From JBBAGE01 sp041655055 (lineage in GTDB: Bacteria; Pseudomonadota; Alphaproteobacteria; Rhodobacterales; Rhodobacteraceae), in the NCBI GenBank assembly GCA_041655055.1, contig JBBAGE010000090.1:1-9931 (forward strand): a DNA stretch of 9,931 bases. Direction: 5' to 3'. A program made the position numbers and the translations under genes. Below, in pieces: positions 7,534 through 9,931 of this stretch. Each line of letters opens with the position of its first letter. Position 1 is the first letter of the stretch. The notes beneath the pieces were generated by a model. It saw nothing but the letters and a program-made list of their open reading frames with translations, was not told where the DNA came from and ran no database searches.

Positions 7534-7918
7534 ACTGCCCGCGCTTTTGCTGGCTGGCATGGGCGTCGCCGCGATCATATTGGGGCTAAGCGTTACCGGC
7601 GGCCCAACACAGGGCCGGATGGAACGGCGCGACGAGCAGCGACGGCAAGATGTGAATGCGCTTTCATTCCAGATCAATTGTCTGGCCCAAAATGCGGGGA
7701 ACCAACTGCCCCAGGTGATTGAATCCACCGACGAATGCCTGTTCACCGGCCGACTGAACGATCCGCTCACCGACATCCCCTATCGCTATGAACCATTGGG
7801 CAACCACAGCTATCGGCTCTGCGCCGCGTTCGAGACCCCCGTTCGCAGCCGTTGGCGCAGCGACGATTTCAACCCCGAAACCGGCTGCCGCCACTACCGC
7901 CTGCATGTAACCGACTAA
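7517..7918 (+). CDS. Single-pass membrane protein with four cysteines, unknown function
   Basis: A 133-residue protein I cannot assign to a named family. It begins at an ATG inside the end of the DUF5671-like gene, preceded by AGGAA with a four-base gap; an upstream in-frame ATG at 7466 would place a charged, unlikely stretch before the membrane helix. Residues 7-28 form one membrane anchor, followed by a charged stretch (QGRMERRDEQRRQD) that may be a short coil. The remainder is probably periplasmic and contains DPLTDIPYRYEPLGNHSYRL, with cysteines at 55, 74, 102 and 124, an even number compatible with two disulfides. The DP(L/V)T-x-x-PY-x-Y and YRLCAAF motifs recall small proteins often found beside DUF5671 genes, which is a recollection and not a search result. 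The 17-base overlap indicates coupled expression with its neighbour. Confidence 0.75.
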   Translation: MTGRVELPALLLAGMGVAAIILGLSVTGGPTQGRMERRDEQRRQDVNALSFQINCLAQNAGNQLPQVIESTDECLFTGRLNDPLTDIPYRYEPLGNHSYRLCAAFETPVRSRWRSDDFNPETGCRHYRLHVTD

Positions 7919-7924
7919 CTAATC

Positions 7925-7959
7925 TTGCCCCCAGAGGAGACACGCTTACAACGGGGCAA
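7925..7959 (+). other. Weak inverted repeat between the four-cysteine gene and the glycosyltransferase gene
   Basis: TTGCCCC (7925-7931) can pair with GGGGCAA (7953-7959) around a 21-base loop. It starts seven bases after the preceding stop codon. The long loop and absence of a T run right after it make it a poor intrinsic terminator. An AGAGGAGA at 7933-7940 in the loop has no start codon at a suitable distance. Confidence 0.25.
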
Positions 7960-7974
7960 CCCATAGGTTATGTT
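7946..7974 (+). promoter_or_regulatory. Possible weak promoter of the glycosyltransferase gene
   Basis: TTACAA (7946-7951) and TATGTT (7969-7974) are separated by 17 bases, a standard sigma-70 spacing, but match the consensus at only three and four of six positions. The short local AT-rich stretch supports a promoter here only loosely. Confidence 0.2.
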
Positions 7975-7994
7975 TTATTGTAAAGGTTGTGTCA

Positions 7995-8897
7995 GTGGAA
8001 CAACGATACTCGATCCTGTCGACCATGAAAAATGAAGGGCCGTTCATTCTAGAATGGATCGCCCATTACAAGGAATTAGGGTTTGATTCCATTTTCGTAG
8101 CTACAAATGATTGCGAAGATCCTACGGTTGAAATTCTGCAGCGGCTCCAAGAAATCGGTCTTGTTCAGCATCACGCAACCGCTTTCTGGCCGCGCTCGAC
8201 CCCGCATAAAGCTGCGCTGCGCCAGCTCCAAGGCTACCGCGAAGTCAAGAATTCCGACTGGATCTTTGTTTGTGATGTCGATGAATTTCTTGTGGTCAAA
8301 GTCGGCGATGGCAGCGTTCGCGCACTGGTTGCCGCAAGCGGCGATGCAGATGTGATATCCGTACCATGGCGCATATTTGGATCGTCCGGGATCACGAATT
8401 ATCGCGACGCGTGGATTACCGAGCAATTTTTGATGGCTGAACCAACACCCCAACAAGATCGTAAATCAGCGCGCCGCGCCAAATCCATTTTTCACACGCC
8501 GCGGCGATTCCAGCGCTATGGCATTCATCAACCTATCCCTAAAGACGAATTTTCTGAGCAGATCCATTCCGTTCTACCTGGTGGTATGCCGGCAAGCGAA
8601 TGGAAGAGCCGAAACTTTGATATTGCCCAGTTGAATCATTATGCCTTGCGTTCACGCGATTCATTTCAGGTGAAAAAGGCGCGTGGCCGGGCGCATCACG
8701 TCAAGCATGAACTCGACGATAGCTATTGGAAGAAATTCGATCGTAACCACATGCACGATGAAAGTATCGCGCGATATGCCAGCGGCGTGCGGTCCAGATT
8801 TGCACAGCTTATGGCAGACACGGCCTTGCGCACACTGCACCATCAGGCCGTCGCATGGCATCGCGACAAAATTCGCCAGATGCAGGCCGACGCCTGA
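7995..8897 (+). CDS. Glycosyltransferase, family 2-like (Glyco_tran_2_4 type)
   Basis: A 300-residue soluble, GT-A fold glycosyltransferase that probably adds a sugar to a cell-surface polysaccharide or lipid. Near the start it has STMKNEGPFILEWIAHYKELGF (residues 9-30), the hallmark opening of this group, then VATNDCEDPT. The metal- and nucleotide-sugar-binding DVD motif lies at residues 94-96 in FVCDVDEFLVV, followed by ISVPWRIFGSSG (about 121-132). A later NHYALRSRDSFQVKKARG region is also typical. No signal peptide or membrane helix is visible. I favour the GTG at 7995 because AAAGG ends eight bases upstream; the GTG at 7989 is only two bases from it. The donor and acceptor sugars cannot be told. 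The gene stands alone between unrelated genes, is somewhat AT-richer in places than its left neighbours, and ends one base from the opposing permease gene. Confidence 0.85.
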   Translation: MEQRYSILSTMKNEGPFILEWIAHYKELGFDSIFVATNDCEDPTVEILQRLQEIGLVQHHATAFWPRSTPHKAALRQLQGYREVKNSDWIFVCDVDEFLVVKVGDGSVRALVAASGDADVISVPWRIFGSSGITNYRDAWITEQFLMAEPTPQQDRKSARRAKSIFHTPRRFQRYGIHQPIPKDEFSEQIHSVLPGGMPASEWKSRNFDIAQLNHYALRSRDSFQVKKARGRAHHVKHELDDSYWKKFDRNHMHDESIARYASGVRSRFAQLMADTALRTLHHQAVAWHRDKIRQMQADA

Positions 8898-8898
8898 C

Positions 8899-9931
8899 CT
8901 AGCCCGCCTCGGCCCGCGCGTTGCGCCGGGGCATGCCGGGTTGGTCCCATGCGCGGCGGCGCCATTGGATTGCGGCGATCAGGCCGATCAGGGTCAGCGC
9001 CGGGACATAGATCCACTCGGCCCGCAAACGGTTGGTATTGACCACAAAAACCCGTGTCACAGTCTGCCCGGCTTCAAGCCGTAGCCGGTCGGCCTGGGTG
9101 CGAAAGCGCACATTGGTGATCTGGGTCTGCCCGCCGAATTCCAGCACCTGCACGCCAGCGGCATTCAACCGCTCGGCCGCGGGGCGCATCGCGCCCATCG
9201 GCAATTGCGTCACCCGCGTGTATTCATCGCCCGACAGGTCAAGCCCCGCCACCTCAAAGCGCAGGAAGCCGTTGTCGGGCACGGCCTCGGCGATTTGCAT
9301 CAACTGCTCGGCGGGGACATCGATATAGGGATCGTCAATCCGGTCCATGAAAAATCCTGGCCGGAACAGCATGAAACAGGCGAGCAGCAGCACCGCAGAT
9401 TCCCACAATCGGCTGCGGGTCACGAAAATCTGTTGGGTGACCGACACAAAGGCCAGCATGCCGATCAGCGAGCCTGCCGCCACCACGATCAGATGCAGCC
9501 AGCCATCGATCCCGATCAATAACAATTGGTGGTTAAAGATGAACACCAGCGGCAAGATCGCGGTGCGCATTTCATAGCGAAAGGCCTGGACCCCGGTTTT
9601 CACCGGATCGGCGCGCGAAATCGCCGAGGCCGCGAATGAGGCAAGCCCAACGGGCGGCGTTACATCCGCCATCAGCCCGAAATAGAACACGTAAAGATGC
9701 ACCGCCACCAGCGCGACCGCCAATCCGTTGAGCGTGGCGACTTCGACAATCACCGGTGCCATCAGCGTTGCGACCACGACATAATTGGCCGTAGTCGGCA
9801 TGCCGAGCCCGACGACCATGCAGATCAGCGCCGTCAGCAACAGCATCACCAACAGATTGCCGCCCGATATCGTAATCACGATTTCCGCCAGCACCAGCCC
9901 GACGCCCGTTAGCGCCACAGTGCCCACGACG
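8899..9931 (-). CDS. Fused TRAP transporter permease, C-terminal part with DUF3394-like tail; 5' end outside the window
   Basis: About 344 C-terminal residues of an inner-membrane TRAP permease; the frame is open to the right edge, so the true start is not in the window. The first part is the end of the DctM-like (12-helix) domain, with the conserved VVGLGMPTTANYVV segment and FYFGLMADVTPPVGLASFAA, then FRYEMRTAILPLVFIFNHQLLL. These motifs match the fused 4TM/12TM class, which usually works with TAXI-type binding proteins and exchanges solutes with sodium or protons. The last 200 or so residues have two membrane helices (one before FRPGFFMDRIDDPYIDV, one near IYVPALTLIGLIAAI) flanking a soluble domain of about 110 residues, a layout fitting DUF3394. 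The final residues are basic (QWRRRAWDQ), suggesting a cytoplasmic end. The partner binding protein is probably beyond the right edge. Confidence 0.9.
   Translation of the reverse strand, partial: VVGTVALTGVGLVLAEIVITISGGNLLVMLLLTALICMVVGLGMPTTANYVVVATLMAPVIVEVATLNGLAVALVAVHLYVFYFGLMADVTPPVGLASFAASAISRADPVKTGVQAFRYEMRTAILPLVFIFNHQLLLIGIDGWLHLIVVAAGSLIGMLAFVSVTQQIFVTRSRLWESAVLLLACFMLFRPGFFMDRIDDPYIDVPAEQLMQIAEAVPDNGFLRFEVAGLDLSGDEYTRVTQLPMGAMRPAAERLNAAGVQVLEFGGQTQITNVRFRTQADRLRLEAGQTVTRVFVVNTNRLRAEWIYVPALTLIGLIAAIQWRRRAWDQPGMPRRNARAEAG

Noticed and set aside
1..9931. CRISPR array, tRNA or rRNA genes, insertion sequences or prophage genes
   Set aside because: Reading the window showed no regularly spaced repeats, no transposase or integrase motifs and no structural RNA signatures.

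Overview
The window looks like chromosomal DNA from an alphaproteobacterium, probably of the Rhodobacterales or a relative. The clues are two unrelated TRAP-transporter components, a DUF5671-type membrane protein, a Glyco_tran_2_4-type glycosyltransferase and the generally GC-rich codon use. This assignment is by gene content only. There are no rRNA or tRNA genes, insertion sequences, phage genes or CRISPR arrays.

Positions 1-5217 (minus strand) hold the core of the GlgE glucan pathway. The first gene, glgE (3229-5217), encodes the maltosyltransferase that polymerises maltose-1-phosphate into alpha-1,4-glucan. It overlaps by an ATGA junction with a very long gene (3232 to beyond position 1) that fuses trehalose synthase (TreS) to maltokinase (Mak). 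Together they convert trehalose to maltose, then to maltose-1-phosphate, then to linear glucan. The branching enzyme GlgB would be expected beyond the left edge but is not visible. Base composition is uneven: glgE and the TreS half are clearly AT-richer than the Mak half, with the change near the domain junction.

Positions 5218-5549 are a divergent regulatory region between glgE and a TRAP solute-binding protein. It holds a 10-bp direct repeat, a short A/T palindrome near glgE and a nested inverted repeat upstream of the binding-protein ribosome site.

Positions 5550-6803 (plus strand) encode a secreted DctP-family TRAP solute-binding protein without adjacent permease genes, closed by a terminator-like hairpin. 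A pair of overlapping small membrane-protein genes follows: a four-helix DUF5671-like protein (6904-7533) and a single-pass protein with four cysteines (7517-7918). A family 2-type glycosyltransferase (7995-8897) comes next. It ends one base from the converging 3' end of a fused TRAP permease with a DUF3394-like tail (8899 to beyond the right edge).

The enzymes at the left form a known pathway. I see no clearly new multi-gene system. The best leads are the paired DUF5671/four-cysteine membrane module, the structured leader of the orphan binding protein, and the compositional break inside the TreS-Mak fusion.
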